From: Roseiarcus sp963765375 | Lineage (GTDB): Bacteria; Pseudomonadota; Alphaproteobacteria; Rhizobiales; Beijerinckiaceae | Assembly: GCA_963765375.1 (NCBI GenBank) | Contig: CAVXVZ010000014.1 | Span: 1-64,000 of the forward strand | Length of the DNA: 64,000 nucleotides | Reading direction: 5' to 3' | Part shown: positions 33,855-43,151 of the stretch, one piece after another | How positions within the stretch are numbered: position 1 is the stretch's first letter | Layout of the letters: each line of letters begins with the position of its first letter | The notes under the pieces: model-generated | The model's input: the letters and a program-made list of their open reading frames with translations, nothing else | What the model was told of the DNA's origin: nothing | The model's database searches: none | Program-made: the position numbers and the translations under genes

Positions 33855-34452
33855 TCAGGCGATAGAAACAGACGCCGAACTCTTGCCTTTCCGGTAGCCG
33901 GCGTAGCCGAGGCCCGCGAAGCCCAGCATCATCATCGCCCAGGTCGAAAGTTCCGGAACGCTTGTGGCTTCGAAGTCGACATCGCCGTATCCGACGGAGC
34001 CAATGAACTCGCCAGTGATGACCGTGGTGCCCGCGTTCAAAGCGTAGGTCCCGTGGCTGTAGAAAGAGCCTAATGAGAGCGCGCAGGAAATGCACTCGCC
34101 AACTCCTTGACCGAAAGCAGGAGTCGAGGTCGTCACGGCGCCCGTGGTCGCGCCGGTAAACGTCAGGGTGAACTGGTCACCCGAGGCTTCTACGTCTGTG
34201 ATGATGAACGTTCCCGGCGCCGAGAGCGTGATCGAATAAGACGGGCCGGTCGTCGCGATCGTGGTCGGATGGCCATCCGGCGGACTGGTGCCAGCAGCAA
34301 AACCGGCCGTGAACGGGCTCGGCGTGCTGGTGAAGCCGGCCGCGTACCATACGTTCTCCGAAATGACTTCTGTTCCGGCTTGCGCGGGCGCAGTTATGGC
34401 CCCGAGAATAGCCGCAGCGCCGCCCAACAGCAGACATTTGGCGTGGTGTCAT
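33855..34452 (-). CDS. PEP-CTERM sorted exported protein (start out of frame)
   Basis: The mature protein (about 170 residues) is beta-rich, with GPSYSITLSAPGTFIITDVE and TLTFTGATTGAV. It ends with VPELSTWAMMMLGFAGLGYA plus a short basic tail, a PEP-CTERM variant in which the motif precedes a membrane helix and lysines. This signal directs processing by an exosortase and surface display. The signal peptide (LLLGGAAAILGAITAPAQA) lacks an in-frame start except TTG 34427. A strong GGGGGAG followed seven bases later by ATG 34452 is one base out of frame with it, so an indel near 34430-34450 is likely. A clear terminator follows. Confidence 0.72.
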
Positions 34453-34614
34453 CGTCCGTCTCCCCCGTAAAAATTTTGCAACAAGATATCCCCATTGATA
34501 CCATGATAAATGGAACATAAATGATTGTCCCTGTCTAGAGCGTTGTCACTGCGTTTACAAATTGGACAAGAATGAATCAGTGTAGCGGCAACTCCGGAAC
34601 TTTGCGGTAAGGGC

Positions 34615-36477
34615 ATGTCAAAATCACGAACGCGGGGCGGGAGTTCTATTCCCTCCGCCGCCGTTTCGGTAAAGTTCCGCGGTGGCGCGCCGACCGCAGC
34701 CGATCTGCTGCCGCGGGCACAGACGCCGGCCGACTCCGTTCTGGCGGAGAAACTGCTCGCCAGCGGGAGATTTCTGGAGCCCGTTCCGGGCCTTTCCCTG
34801 GGCGCGACGCCAGTCGCGCCAGCCAACCCGGCGCGGGCGCGCCAAGCCAATCGTCTGGCCTGCGACGGGGCGCGTCTGATCCAGAAGGGACGCCTCGCTC
34901 AGGCCGTCGAACTGCTCAGACGGTCGGTCAAGCTCAATCCCGGCGTGGCGGCGTCTCACCATGACCTCGGCGTCGCCCTGTTGAACACCGGACAACTGGT
35001 GGAGGCCGCGGAGTCTTTCACCGCCGCACTCCGCCTCGACGCCGGTATCCCCAGCGCACACTACTATCTCGCCTACATCTTCGACGTTCAGGGGTTCGAG
35101 GAGAAGGCGATGGCGGGCTTTCAGGCCGCGGTCAAGCTGAAGCCGGATCATGGCGCGGCGCAGTTCCGGCTTGGCGAACTTTACCAGTCGCGCGCGCTCC
35201 TGGCCAATTCGGCCGCCGCGTTTCGCGCCGCCGCCGCAGCTCTGACCGGGACGTTGAGGGCTCGAATCGCGGAAGCGCGGGCGATCGAGATCTCGAGCAG
35301 CTTCGATGAGGCGCTTGCTACGGTCCAGGCGATCGTCGATGAGCATCCCGACAGTGCGGAAGCCCACTCGCTGCTCGGCAGGCTCCTTGCCCAGGCGGGT
35401 CGTACAGCCGAGGCCGTAGCCCACCATGAACGCGCGATCGATCTCTCGCTGGACGTGCTCGTCTCATGGTCCGGTCTTGCGACCAACAAGAAGTTCACCG
35501 CCGACGACGGCCCGCTGATCGCGCGGATGAACGCCGCTCTTGCCCGACCGAACCTGACCCCTCGCCATCTCCAGTCGATCCACTTCGCCTTGGGCAAGGC
35601 GCACGACGACATGGGCAATTATGAAGCGGCGATGCGGAATTTCGAAGCGGGCAATCGCGCTCGCGCACTCAGCGGGGGACTCAACCGCGCAGCGCTCGTC
35701 AGGCGCGTCGATCAGTTGATCGAGGCGACGCCGCCCGGCTACCGAGAGCGCCAGCCCGTCCCGCCGATCGAGGACGCGACTCCGGTTCTGATCGTGGGGA
35801 TGCCGCGTTCGGGGTCCACACTGATCGAGCAGATCCTGTCGAGCCATCCCGACGTGGCGGCGGGAGGCGAACTGGAGTTCTGGCAACGGCGCGACAAGCC
35901 CCGTGAAGACGAATGGGGCATCGTCTCCACCCCTGAGGCAATACAGAGCGTCGCGGACGACTATTTGGCGACCCTGAGGGCGTTCGGACCGGACGCCAAG
36001 AGGGTCACCGACAAGGCGCTCGGCAATTTTATGCTGCTCGGTATCGTCAATCGCGTCTTTCCCAACGCGACCCTGATCCATTGCCGGCGCCATCCAATCG
36101 ACAACGCCCTTTCCATCTTAACCACGAATTTCGAGACCAATTTCGACTTCGCTTCGAACCGAGGCGACCTCGTGTTTTTCTTTCGGGAGTATCAGCGGCT
36201 GATGGCCCATTGGCGGGAGGTGCTGCCCCCGGACAGGCTCGTCGAGGTGGATTATGAGGCGCTGGTCGCCGATCCAGAGCCGCACGCCCGGCGGCTCGTT
36301 TCCGCCTGCGGGCTCGAATGGAACGACGCCTGTCTGGCGCCCCATCGCAACACGCGCAAAATCAACACCGCGAGTCTCTGGCAGGCGCGGCAGCCGATCT
36401 ATCGCACCTCCGTCGAGAGGTGGAGGCGCTACGAGCCGTGGCTTGGCGAACTGCGAGACCTCGCGCCGAAGGCTTGA
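34615..36477 (+). CDS. TPR-sulfotransferase
   Basis: The 620-residue protein joins tetratricopeptide repeats (about residues 80-310, including LNPGVAASHHDLGVALLNTG and SAHYYLAYIFDVQGFEEKAM) to a sulfotransferase domain (about 385-615). The latter has the PAPS-binding loop VGMPRSGSTLIEQILSSHP and the 3'-phosphate block HCRRHPIDNALSIL. It should transfer sulfate from PAPS to a carbohydrate, peptide or lipid in the cytosol. No signal peptide is seen. The start ATG 34615 is accepted for want of a better one. The acceptor is unknown; the neighbouring PEP-CTERM surface protein is divergently transcribed. Confidence 0.85.
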   Translation: MSKSRTRGGSSIPSAAVSVKFRGGAPTAADLLPRAQTPADSVLAEKLLASGRFLEPVPGLSLGATPVAPANPARARQANRLACDGARLIQKGRLAQAVELLRRSVKLNPGVAASHHDLGVALLNTGQLVEAAESFTAALRLDAGIPSAHYYLAYIFDVQGFEEKAMAGFQAAVKLKPDHGAAQFRLGELYQSRALLANSAAAFRAAAAALTGTLRARIAEARAIEISSSFDEALATVQAIVDEHPDSAEAHSLLGRLLAQAGRTAEAVAHHERAIDLSLDVLVSWSGLATNKKFTADDGPLIARMNAALARPNLTPRHLQSIHFALGKAHDDMGNYEAAMRNFEAGNRARALSGGLNRAALVRRVDQLIEATPPGYRERQPVPPIEDATPVLIVGMPRSGSTLIEQILSSHPDVAAGGELEFWQRRDKPREDEWGIVSTPEAIQSVADDYLATLRAFGPDAKRVTDKALGNFMLLGIVNRVFPNATLIHCRRHPIDNALSILTTNFETNFDFASNRGDLVFFFREYQRLMAHWREVLPPDRLVEVDYEALVADPEPHARRLVSACGLEWNDACLAPHRNTRKINTASLWQARQPIYRTSVERWRRYEPWLGELRDLAPKA

Positions 36478-36861
36478 CAAGGGGCGCGACCGGCAAAGAT
36501 CGGCCGCTACGGGCGGCTCGTCCATGCGGACTCCCGCGCGCCCTGCGGTCTCTTCGCCGTTCAAGTGCAGATTGCGGCGATGGGCCCGGCCGACCGCGGG
36601 GCGGGGGCTTTCGCCACGCGGCGTGCCGCCCCGCTCGTCATGGCCGGGCTTTTGTCCCGGCCACCTCCCTTAACTGAGAAACGTGGACGAGTTTCTTCAC
36701 ATCCGCCGGTTCCGCGTCGTCCCGACGCTCACGTTGATCGTGGGGGTATGGCCGGAATTCACGGTGCTTTGCGGCCTCGCCGCGTGGCTGGGCCAGTCAG
36801 TCGAGGCTGGATGCAATTGATCCGGATAGTCGAAGGCGGCGGTTCTTAGATCGCCTTCACG
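36478..36861. other. 380-base intergenic stretch
   Basis: No gene is supported between the convergent sulfotransferase and dehydratase genes. It contains one REP-like palindrome at 36641-36663 and otherwise GC-rich unstructured sequence. Confidence 0.5.
36641..36663. repeat. REP-like palindrome
   Basis: TGGCCGGG and CCCGGCCA form an 8-bp perfect stem around CTTTTGT. Preceded by CTCGTCA, it matches the GTCATGGCCGGGC-type extragenic palindrome common in Hyphomicrobiales. Confidence 0.7.
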
Positions 36862-38592
36862 CTAGTGGATTTCGGGGTCCGGCGTCGGCGCGCCGCGCTC
36901 GAGAAAATCGAAGTCGCAACCTTCGTTCGCCTGGGCGACGTGCTCCGAGAACAGGCGGCCGTAGCCGCGGGCGTAGCGGGGCGGGGGCTTGCGCCAGGCG
37001 GCGCGGCGCCGGGCGAGCTCCTCGTCGCTCACGTTCATGCTCAGGCGCCGGGCGGGAATGTCGAGCTCGATCTCGTCGCCGTCGCGCACCAGCGCCAACG
37101 GTCCCCCGACGAACAACTCCGGGGCGACATGCAGCACGCAGGCGCCGTAGCTCGTTCCGCTCATCCGCGCGTCCGAAACCCGCACCATGTCGCGGACGCC
37201 CTTGGCGAGAAGCTTTTTCGGGATCGGCAACTGGCCCCATTCCGGCATGCCGGGCGCGCCGACGGGCCCCGCATGCTTGAGCACTAGGACCGAATTCTCG
37301 TCGACGTCGAGATCGGGATCGTCGATCCGGGCGGCCATGTCGTTATAGTCCTCGAACACGACCGCTTTTCCCGCGTGCTTGTGCAGGCGGGCCTCGGCAG
37401 CGGGCGGCTTGATGATCGCGCCGTCCGGGGCAAGGTTGCCGCGCAGGATGGCGAGGCTGTCGGAGGCGACGAGCGGGTTGTTAAGGGGCCGAATGACGTC
37501 TTCGTTGTAGATATTCGCGCCGTCGACGTTATCGCCGATCGCGGCCCCGTTCACGGTGCGCGCGCTCGTCTTCAGCCTTCCGCCGACAGCCAATTGCTTG
37601 AGCACGGCCGGCAGGCCGCCGGCGTAGTAGAAGTCCTCCATGAGGTAGGCGCCCGAAGGACGGATGTTGGCGAGGAGGGGGGTTTCGCGCGCCTGCCTGT
37701 CGAAGGTGTCGAGATCGAGCTCGAGGCCCGCGCGGCGCGCGAGCGCGATCAGATGGACGACGGAATTGGTCGAGCCGCCGATCGCCAGCACCGCGGCGAC
37801 GGCGTTCAGGATCGAATCGGCGCTGATCACGTCCGACGGCTTGAGGTCGTCCCAGACCATGTCGACGATGCGTTTTCCCGTCATGACCGCCATGACCGCG
37901 TGGCGGGAATCGGCGGCGGGGATCGAGGCCGCGCCGGGCAGCGTCATGCCGAGCGCCTCGGCGGCGCTGGTCATGGTCGAGGCGGTGCCCATCGTCATGC
38001 AATGGCCGGGCGAGCGGGCGATGCCGTGCTCGATCTCCTCCCAGTCCTGTTGCGTGATCGCGCCGGCGCGCAATTCGGCCCAATATTTCCAGACGTCGCT
38101 TCCGGAGCCGAGCGCATTGCCGCGCCAGTTGCCGCGCAGCATCGGGCCGCCGGGCATGAAGATCGCCGGCAGGTTCATCGAAATCGCGCCCATGAGCAGC
38201 GCGGGCGTCGTCTTGTCGCAGCCGCCCATCAGGACCGCGCCGTCGGCGGGATAGGAGCGCAAAGCCTCCTCGGTCTCCATCGCCAGAAAGTTGCGGTACA
38301 TCATCGTCGTCGGCTTCTGAAACGGCTCGGAGAGCGTCATCGCCGGCAATTCGACCGGGAAGCCTCCAGCCTCCCACACGCCGCGCTTCACCTCCTCGAC
38401 CCGCTGCTTGAAATGGGAGTGGCAGGCGTTGATGTCGCTCCAGGTGTTGACGATCGCGATCACCGGCTTGCCGGCATAATCGGAGCGGGGGTAGCCCATC
38501 TGCGCGGTGCGCGAGCGATGGCCGAAGGCGCGCAGGTCGTTGACGCCATACCAGCGATGACTGCGTAGGTCTTCCGGTCGCTTGCGCGCCAT
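36862..38592 (-). CDS. IlvD/EDD family dehydratase, likely sugar-acid (arabonate-type)
   Basis: This 576-residue enzyme dehydrates a 2,3-dihydroxy acid using an iron-sulfur cluster. The three cluster cysteines are visible: Cys57 (NACHSH), Cys125 (MGGCDKTTPA) and Cys198 (SPGHCMTMGTASTM). The catalytic Ser lies in SDARMSGTSYG. Length and the VNTWSDINAC motif suit L-arabonate/xylonate dehydratases better than the branched-chain enzyme IlvD. AAAGGAT precedes the ATG. It follows a three-gene TRAP transporter on the same strand with only 37 bases between, so the operon likely imports and dehydrates a sugar acid. Confidence 0.87.
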   Translation of the reverse strand: MARKRPEDLRSHRWYGVNDLRAFGHRSRTAQMGYPRSDYAGKPVIAIVNTWSDINACHSHFKQRVEEVKRGVWEAGGFPVELPAMTLSEPFQKPTTMMYRNFLAMETEEALRSYPADGAVLMGGCDKTTPALLMGAISMNLPAIFMPGGPMLRGNWRGNALGSGSDVWKYWAELRAGAITQQDWEEIEHGIARSPGHCMTMGTASTMTSAAEALGMTLPGAASIPAADSRHAVMAVMTGKRIVDMVWDDLKPSDVISADSILNAVAAVLAIGGSTNSVVHLIALARRAGLELDLDTFDRQARETPLLANIRPSGAYLMEDFYYAGGLPAVLKQLAVGGRLKTSARTVNGAAIGDNVDGANIYNEDVIRPLNNPLVASDSLAILRGNLAPDGAIIKPPAAEARLHKHAGKAVVFEDYNDMAARIDDPDLDVDENSVLVLKHAGPVGAPGMPEWGQLPIPKKLLAKGVRDMVRVSDARMSGTSYGACVLHVAPELFVGGPLALVRDGDEIELDIPARRLSMNVSDEELARRRAAWRKPPPRYARGYGRLFSEHVAQANEGCDFDFLERGAPTPDPEIH

Positions 38593-38629
38593 GGTCGATC
38601 ATCCTTTCGTGGATGGGTTCAGGCTCATA

Positions 38630-39928
38630 CTACATCAGGCTCGGCAGGGTGAGGGCGATCGCGGGAAACGCGATCAGGATGACGAGCCGCAGGATGTCGG
38701 TCAGGATGAACGGCACGACGCCCTTGAAGATTGTGGCGAAGCTGATGTCCTTGACCGCGGTCTTTATGACAAAGACGTTCATGCCGACCGGCGGATGGAT
38801 GAGCCCGAGTTCGACCGTCATGACGATGATGATCCCGAACCAGATCGGGTCGAAGCCCAGCGCCGTCACCACCGGGAAGACGATCGGCACGGTGAGGATG
38901 ATCATCGCCATCGCGTCCATGAGGCAGCCGAGCGCGAGATACATCAGCATGATCAGCGCCAGCACGCCATAGCGGCCGACGCCGAGGCCGGTGAGAAACT
39001 CCGTCACCCGCTGCGGCGTCTGGGTGACGGTGAGGAAATAGCCGAACAGGAGCGCGCCGATGAGAACGGTGAACACCGCGGCGGCGGTGCGCGTCGCCTG
39101 CAGGAGCGCCGCGCGGACGCCCGCGGCGTCGAGCCGGCCGCGGGCGACCGAGATGAGGAAGGCGCCGCAGGCGCCGACCCCGCCCGCTTCGGTCGGCGTG
39201 AACAGGCCGCCGTAAAGCCCGCCGATCACAAAGGCGAACAGCGTGAGCGCCGCCCACACGTCGCGCAGCGACTTCAGCCGCTCGCTCCAGTCGCTGCGCG
39301 GTCCCGCCGGCAGGAAGCCCGGCCGGACGAGGCCGATCGCGGCGATCGTCAGCATATACATCGAGACCGCGAGCAGGCCCGGCAGGATCCCGGCGATGAA
39401 CAGCTTGCCGATGTCCTGCTGGGTGATGAGGCCGTAGACCGCGAGCACCGTCGAAGGGGGGAAGATGGCGCCGAGCGTTCCGCCGGCGGCGATCACCCCG
39501 GCGGCGAAGGATTGGGGATACTTGTATCGCCGCATCTCCGGATAGGCGACCGTGGCGAAGGTGGCGGCAGTCGCTACCGACGAACCGCTGATCGCCGCGA
39601 AGCCCGCGCAGGCGGCGATCGTAGCGAGGCCGAGGCCGCCTCGCCAGTGGCCGACGAAGCTGTTGGCTGCGCGGAACAGTTCCCGGCTCATGCCGGACGC
39701 GGATACGAACGCGCCCATCAAGAGGAACATCGGAATGACGCCGAACGTGTAGTCGGTGACGGTCCGCATCGAGGTCTGTCCGACCATCTTCAGCGCCGGC
39801 CCGGCGCCGACGATCACGCCGTAGCCGGTCACGCCGACGAGGCCCATCGCCATCCCGACCGGAACGCGCATGAGGATCAACCCGAACAACGCGACGAAGC
39901 CGAGGACGGCCGCCGCATCGGAACTCAT
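38630..39928 (-). CDS. TRAP transporter large permease DctM
   Basis: The 432-residue inner-membrane protein has about 12 hydrophobic helices and the DctM hallmarks GMAMGLVGVTGYGVIVG near the start, AAISGSSVATAATFATVAYPEM and GTLGAIFPPSTVLAVYGLIT. It forms the main channel of a Na+- or H+-driven TRAP transporter for an organic or sugar acid. It lies 10 bases after the small permease gene and directly before the dehydratase, all on the minus strand. Confidence 0.92.
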   Translation of the reverse strand: MSSDAAAVLGFVALFGLILMRVPVGMAMGLVGVTGYGVIVGAGPALKMVGQTSMRTVTDYTFGVIPMFLLMGAFVSASGMSRELFRAANSFVGHWRGGLGLATIAACAGFAAISGSSVATAATFATVAYPEMRRYKYPQSFAAGVIAAGGTLGAIFPPSTVLAVYGLITQQDIGKLFIAGILPGLLAVSMYMLTIAAIGLVRPGFLPAGPRSDWSERLKSLRDVWAALTLFAFVIGGLYGGLFTPTEAGGVGACGAFLISVARGRLDAAGVRAALLQATRTAAAVFTVLIGALLFGYFLTVTQTPQRVTEFLTGLGVGRYGVLALIMLMYLALGCLMDAMAMIILTVPIVFPVVTALGFDPIWFGIIIVMTVELGLIHPPVGMNVFVIKTAVKDISFATIFKGVVPFILTDILRLVILIAFPAIALTLPSLM

Positions 39929-39938
39929 CGCCTTCGCC

Positions 39939-40484
39939 TCATTCGAGCGCCTTGGCGATCGGGTCAGGCGCGAGCTTTTCGGGGTGAAAAATGAGCCGGT
40001 AGGTGCGCACGGCGATGAGGATGACGGCGGAGACGTCGCCCGCCCAGGCGACGGCGAAAAACGGCCAGGTCGGCAGATGAAGATCGTAGGTCAGGACATG
40101 GTCGGCCCGCGTCGTGCGCACCTTGTCTAACAGCATCGCGGTCTGGACGGTGACCACAAACAAGAGCACCAGCGTCGCGAAGACGTCGATTGCGCGTTTT
40201 CCGCGCGGGCCGGCCGCGGCCCAGACGAGGTCGACGGTGATGTGGCCGCCGCGATAGCTGGTCGCCGCGATGCCCCAGAAGATGAGGATGCCGAGAAGCA
40301 GCCGGCCGAAGTCGTAGGAATTGGGGATCGAGGCGCTGAACAGATAGCGGAGCAGGACGGAGACGAAGATATCGACAGCGACAATGCCGATGAAGGCCGC
40401 GGCGGCAAGCTCGATGCCGTCGATGAAGCGGTCCATCGCATTGACCTTCATCCGCCCGTCCCGCCGCGGGCCGGCGAAGGTCAT
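39939..40484 (-). CDS. TRAP transporter small permease DctQ
   Basis: This 181-residue protein has four membrane helices and the DctQ-type segment SYDFGRLLLGILIFWGIAAT plus YRGGHITVDLV. It is the small integral subunit that partners DctM. The ATG overlaps the dctP stop codon (ATGA at 40481-40484), which fixes the start even though a later ATG at 40451 looks attractive. It acts with its neighbours as one transporter. Confidence 0.9.
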   Translation of the reverse strand: MTFAGPRRDGRMKVNAMDRFIDGIELAAAAFIGIVAVDIFVSVLLRYLFSASIPNSYDFGRLLLGILIFWGIAATSYRGGHITVDLVWAAAGPRGKRAIDVFATLVLLFVVTVQTAMLLDKVRTTRADHVLTYDLHLPTWPFFAVAWAGDVSAVILIAVRTYRLIFHPEKLAPDPIAKALE

Positions 40485-41551
40485 GGACCGGCGCCGTATT
40501 TCGCGATCGCCGCGTTGAGCTCGGCGAGCGCTGCGTCAGGATCGGCGCCGGCCTGCTTGACCGCCGCCGCCCAGCTCGCCCTGAGCGGCTCGACCGTCGC
40601 CTGCCACGCATGCATCTCATCCGGAGTCAGCTTGTAGACGTCGTGGCTCGGATCGGCTCTCATCTTCTCGCGGCCGGCGGCTTCGAAGTCGCCCCAGGGG
40701 CCGGCGAGCTTCACCGCCCAATCGGTCGTGCAATGATCGTCCATGACCTTTTTCTGGGCAGGGCTCATGGATTCGTATTTGTCCTTGTTCATCGAGAAGG
40801 TGAACACGGTCGTATAGAGAGGAGCGTCGATGTGGTATTTGACGACTTTGTCGATGCCGAACAGGTAGAGCGAACCCCACGGGAAGGTGATCGCATCGGC
40901 GACCCCGCGCTCGAGAACCTCGCGCGCCTCCGGGGCTGAGGCCTGGACATTCGTGCCGCCGAGCGTCTTCACGAGCTCAGCGATCGTGCTCTGCGCCGGG
41001 CGCACCTTCACCCCCTTCAGGTCCTCCGGCATGACGATCTTCTTGCGGGCGTGCAGCGCGCCGGGATCGTGAATGAAGGCGAGGCAGAAATGGGTGTCCT
41101 TCATCTCCGTCGGCGCGTATTTGCGATACCAGGAGTCGAGCGCCGCCGTGCCCTTGCGGGCGTCGCCGAAGGTGAACGGCATCTGGCCGATGGCGATGAT
41201 CGGGAAGCGGCCCGGCTGATAGCCGGGATTGACGTAGGTGATGTCGGCGATGTCGTCGCGCGCCATATCGTAATGATCGAACGCCTTGCCGAGCTGTTCT
41301 GAGGGGAAGATCGTGATCTTGATCGAGCCGTTGGAATCCTTGGCGATGTCGTCCGCCCACGCCTTGGCCGCTCCGGTCAGCGGATGCGCCGGCGGGACCC
41401 AGAGCGAGAGCCTCAGGTCGACTTCCTTATCCTGAGCGACCGCGGAACTGGCGAAGCCATTCGCCAGACCGAGGATGAGCGCGAGGGCCGGCGCGGCGCA
41501 GAGACGGCGAACCCCCGCGAGGCATCCCCGGACTGCGGTCAATCTCGCCAT
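40481..41551 (-). CDS. TRAP transporter substrate-binding protein DctP
   Basis: The 356-residue protein carries a signal peptide cut near SSAVAQ (residue 40) and the DctP fold, with ITIFPSEQLGKAFDHYDMAR near 80 and the ligand-binding stretch LKGVKVRPAQSTIAELVKTL followed by LGGTNVQ. The usual Arg that grips the substrate carboxylate is in VRPA. GGGAGGAT precedes the ATG. It is the first gene of a four-gene operon (dctP-dctQ-dctM-dehydratase). Confidence 0.9.
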   Translation of the reverse strand: MARLTAVRGCLAGVRRLCAAPALALILGLANGFASSAVAQDKEVDLRLSLWVPPAHPLTGAAKAWADDIAKDSNGSIKITIFPSEQLGKAFDHYDMARDDIADITYVNPGYQPGRFPIIAIGQMPFTFGDARKGTAALDSWYRKYAPTEMKDTHFCLAFIHDPGALHARKKIVMPEDLKGVKVRPAQSTIAELVKTLGGTNVQASAPEAREVLERGVADAITFPWGSLYLFGIDKVVKYHIDAPLYTTVFTFSMNKDKYESMSPAQKKVMDDHCTTDWAVKLAGPWGDFEAAGREKMRADPSHDVYKLTPDEMHAWQATVEPLRASWAAAVKQAGADPDAALAELNAAIAKYGAGP

Positions 41552-41747
41552 AGATCCTCCCTGATGCGTCGGTCATTCGTATGGTTGTCTGACCATCTGG
41601 CAGGCGCCAGCGCCGATCGTCAAGCGCGCCGACCGCCGTGTAGGGCCGGGTCGATGACCCGGCGGGCGCGGTCCATAGGGCGTCGGTCAGGACGCCCGTC
41701 TTTCGCCGGGCTAGCGACCGCGCCCCACAAGTGCGATTCGCATTTGG

Positions 41748-43151
41748 TCAGACCTTTCTGTTCTTCGCGTCCCAGTTGCGCTCGAGGTTGGCGATGAGCG
41801 CCGGGCTGAAGTGACAATAGGCCTGCTCGCGCGCGTAGACGGAGGCATAACGGCGAAAGAGATCGAGCAACTCCTGGCCGACCCGGAACGCGCGGCGGTT
41901 GCCGATGGCGCTGACGGCGCCCGAGCTCGTGAGCCCCGCGACGACGCGGTCCACCGCCGCATCCATCTCGGCGGCAGGCGCGATCTCGTCGCAGATCAGG
42001 CGGCCTTCGGCGCTGTCGCAGGCCAATCGGCGCTCATAAAGAATGGCCTGCCGCGCGATGCGATCGCCGGTGAAGCGCGGCAGGCGCAGATTGGAGAAGC
42101 CTGGAATGATTCCCTCCTTGCGGGCCGGCAAGGTCATGAAGGCGTCGGAGGCGGCGAGAACGTAGTCCATGACCAGAAGCGCCTGGCAATGGCCGCCGAT
42201 GGCGAACGTATCGAGGGCGGCGATCCATAGCTTCTCGGTCCCGCGGCCGTTCACGTCGTCGGGCACGCTGTCCGGCGTCGCGACGCCGCGCAAAAGCTTG
42301 TGCACATAGCCGAGGTCGCGGATCAGGAACCACAGGAAGGGAATCTTGCCAAGGTAGAGATGGGTCAGATTGATGCCGGCGCCAAAAATGCGCTTACCGC
42401 GATATTTCTCGTTCTCGACCGCAGCGCCGCGCATGACGGCGATGTCGGTCGCTCGATCGAGGGTCGCGACATCGACGGCGAGCTCGGTCTGCGACAGGGT
42501 CGTGTCGTCCTCGGCGTTGAGGAAGCGCGGATTGATCATGTCGAGATGGACCGCCTTGCCCCGTCTCGTAAGGCGGGCCGCGCCGAGGTCGAGCGAGCCG
42601 CGAGCGGCGAATTTGGCAGCCAAGGCCGCGCTCTCCGGCCGTGGCAGCAGCATCGCGTGACAAAGATGCTCGCCGATCAGCGGGCGTGCGAGCACGTGGG
42701 CGAGGAACAGCCCCTGGTCGATCTCGACGCCATCCTTGTCGCGCTGCGGATGCGCGGCCTCGGCCTCGACCTCGGCTCTCGTCGGGACCAATCCCGGAAC
42801 GAGATCCGCCGCGCCGTAAGCGAGGTCGTCGAGGCGGCGGAAGATCGAGCTCCGCTGAGTCAGGCGCCCGTAGATCTCATCGACGTGGGCGGCGAGAAAG
42901 GTCTCGCGTGAGGCGCGCGCCACGGAGGCGAGCGCATCGGCTGCCGCCTGCTCGGCCTCATTGCGCCGGGCTTTGGGCGGCAGCGTGCGAAGCATGGCCG
43001 CCGACCGGCTCCAGAACGCGCCAAAGCGATGAACGTCGGACTCGTAGTCTCCCGTCCCGGCCGGCAGGGCTTGCGACCATTCCTGCGCCGCTCGCTCGGG
43101 CAAGCCTGCCGCGCGCATCGCCATCGAAGCCGGCGCCGTTCCGGCGGTCAC
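41748..43151 (-). CDS. DpgC-like enoyl-CoA hydratase-family dioxygenase
   Basis: The 467-residue protein has an all-helical N-terminal third and a crotonase-fold C-terminal part (RIFGAGINLTHLYLGKIPF, then DTFAIGGHCQALLVMDYVLA, then ARKEGIIPGFSNLRLPRFTG). This architecture, longer than ordinary hydratases, is that of (3,5-dihydroxyphenyl)acetyl-CoA 1,2-dioxygenase, which uses O2 without metal or cofactor. The GGHCQALLVMDY segment should form the oxyanion hole. Its GTG start overlaps the PaaK-type ligase stop (GTGA), implying a CoA-ligase-then-dioxygenase route for a hydroxyphenylacetate-like substrate. In-frame ATGs shortly downstream are alternative starts. Function by analogy only. Confidence 0.72.
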   Translation of the reverse strand: MTAGTAPASMAMRAAGLPERAAQEWSQALPAGTGDYESDVHRFGAFWSRSAAMLRTLPPKARRNEAEQAAADALASVARASRETFLAAHVDEIYGRLTQRSSIFRRLDDLAYGAADLVPGLVPTRAEVEAEAAHPQRDKDGVEIDQGLFLAHVLARPLIGEHLCHAMLLPRPESAALAAKFAARGSLDLGAARLTRRGKAVHLDMINPRFLNAEDDTTLSQTELAVDVATLDRATDIAVMRGAAVENEKYRGKRIFGAGINLTHLYLGKIPFLWFLIRDLGYVHKLLRGVATPDSVPDDVNGRGTEKLWIAALDTFAIGGHCQALLVMDYVLAASDAFMTLPARKEGIIPGFSNLRLPRFTGDRIARQAILYERRLACDSAEGRLICDEIAPAAEMDAAVDRVVAGLTSSGAVSAIGNRRAFRVGQELLDLFRRYASVYAREQAYCHFSPALIANLERNWDAKNRKV

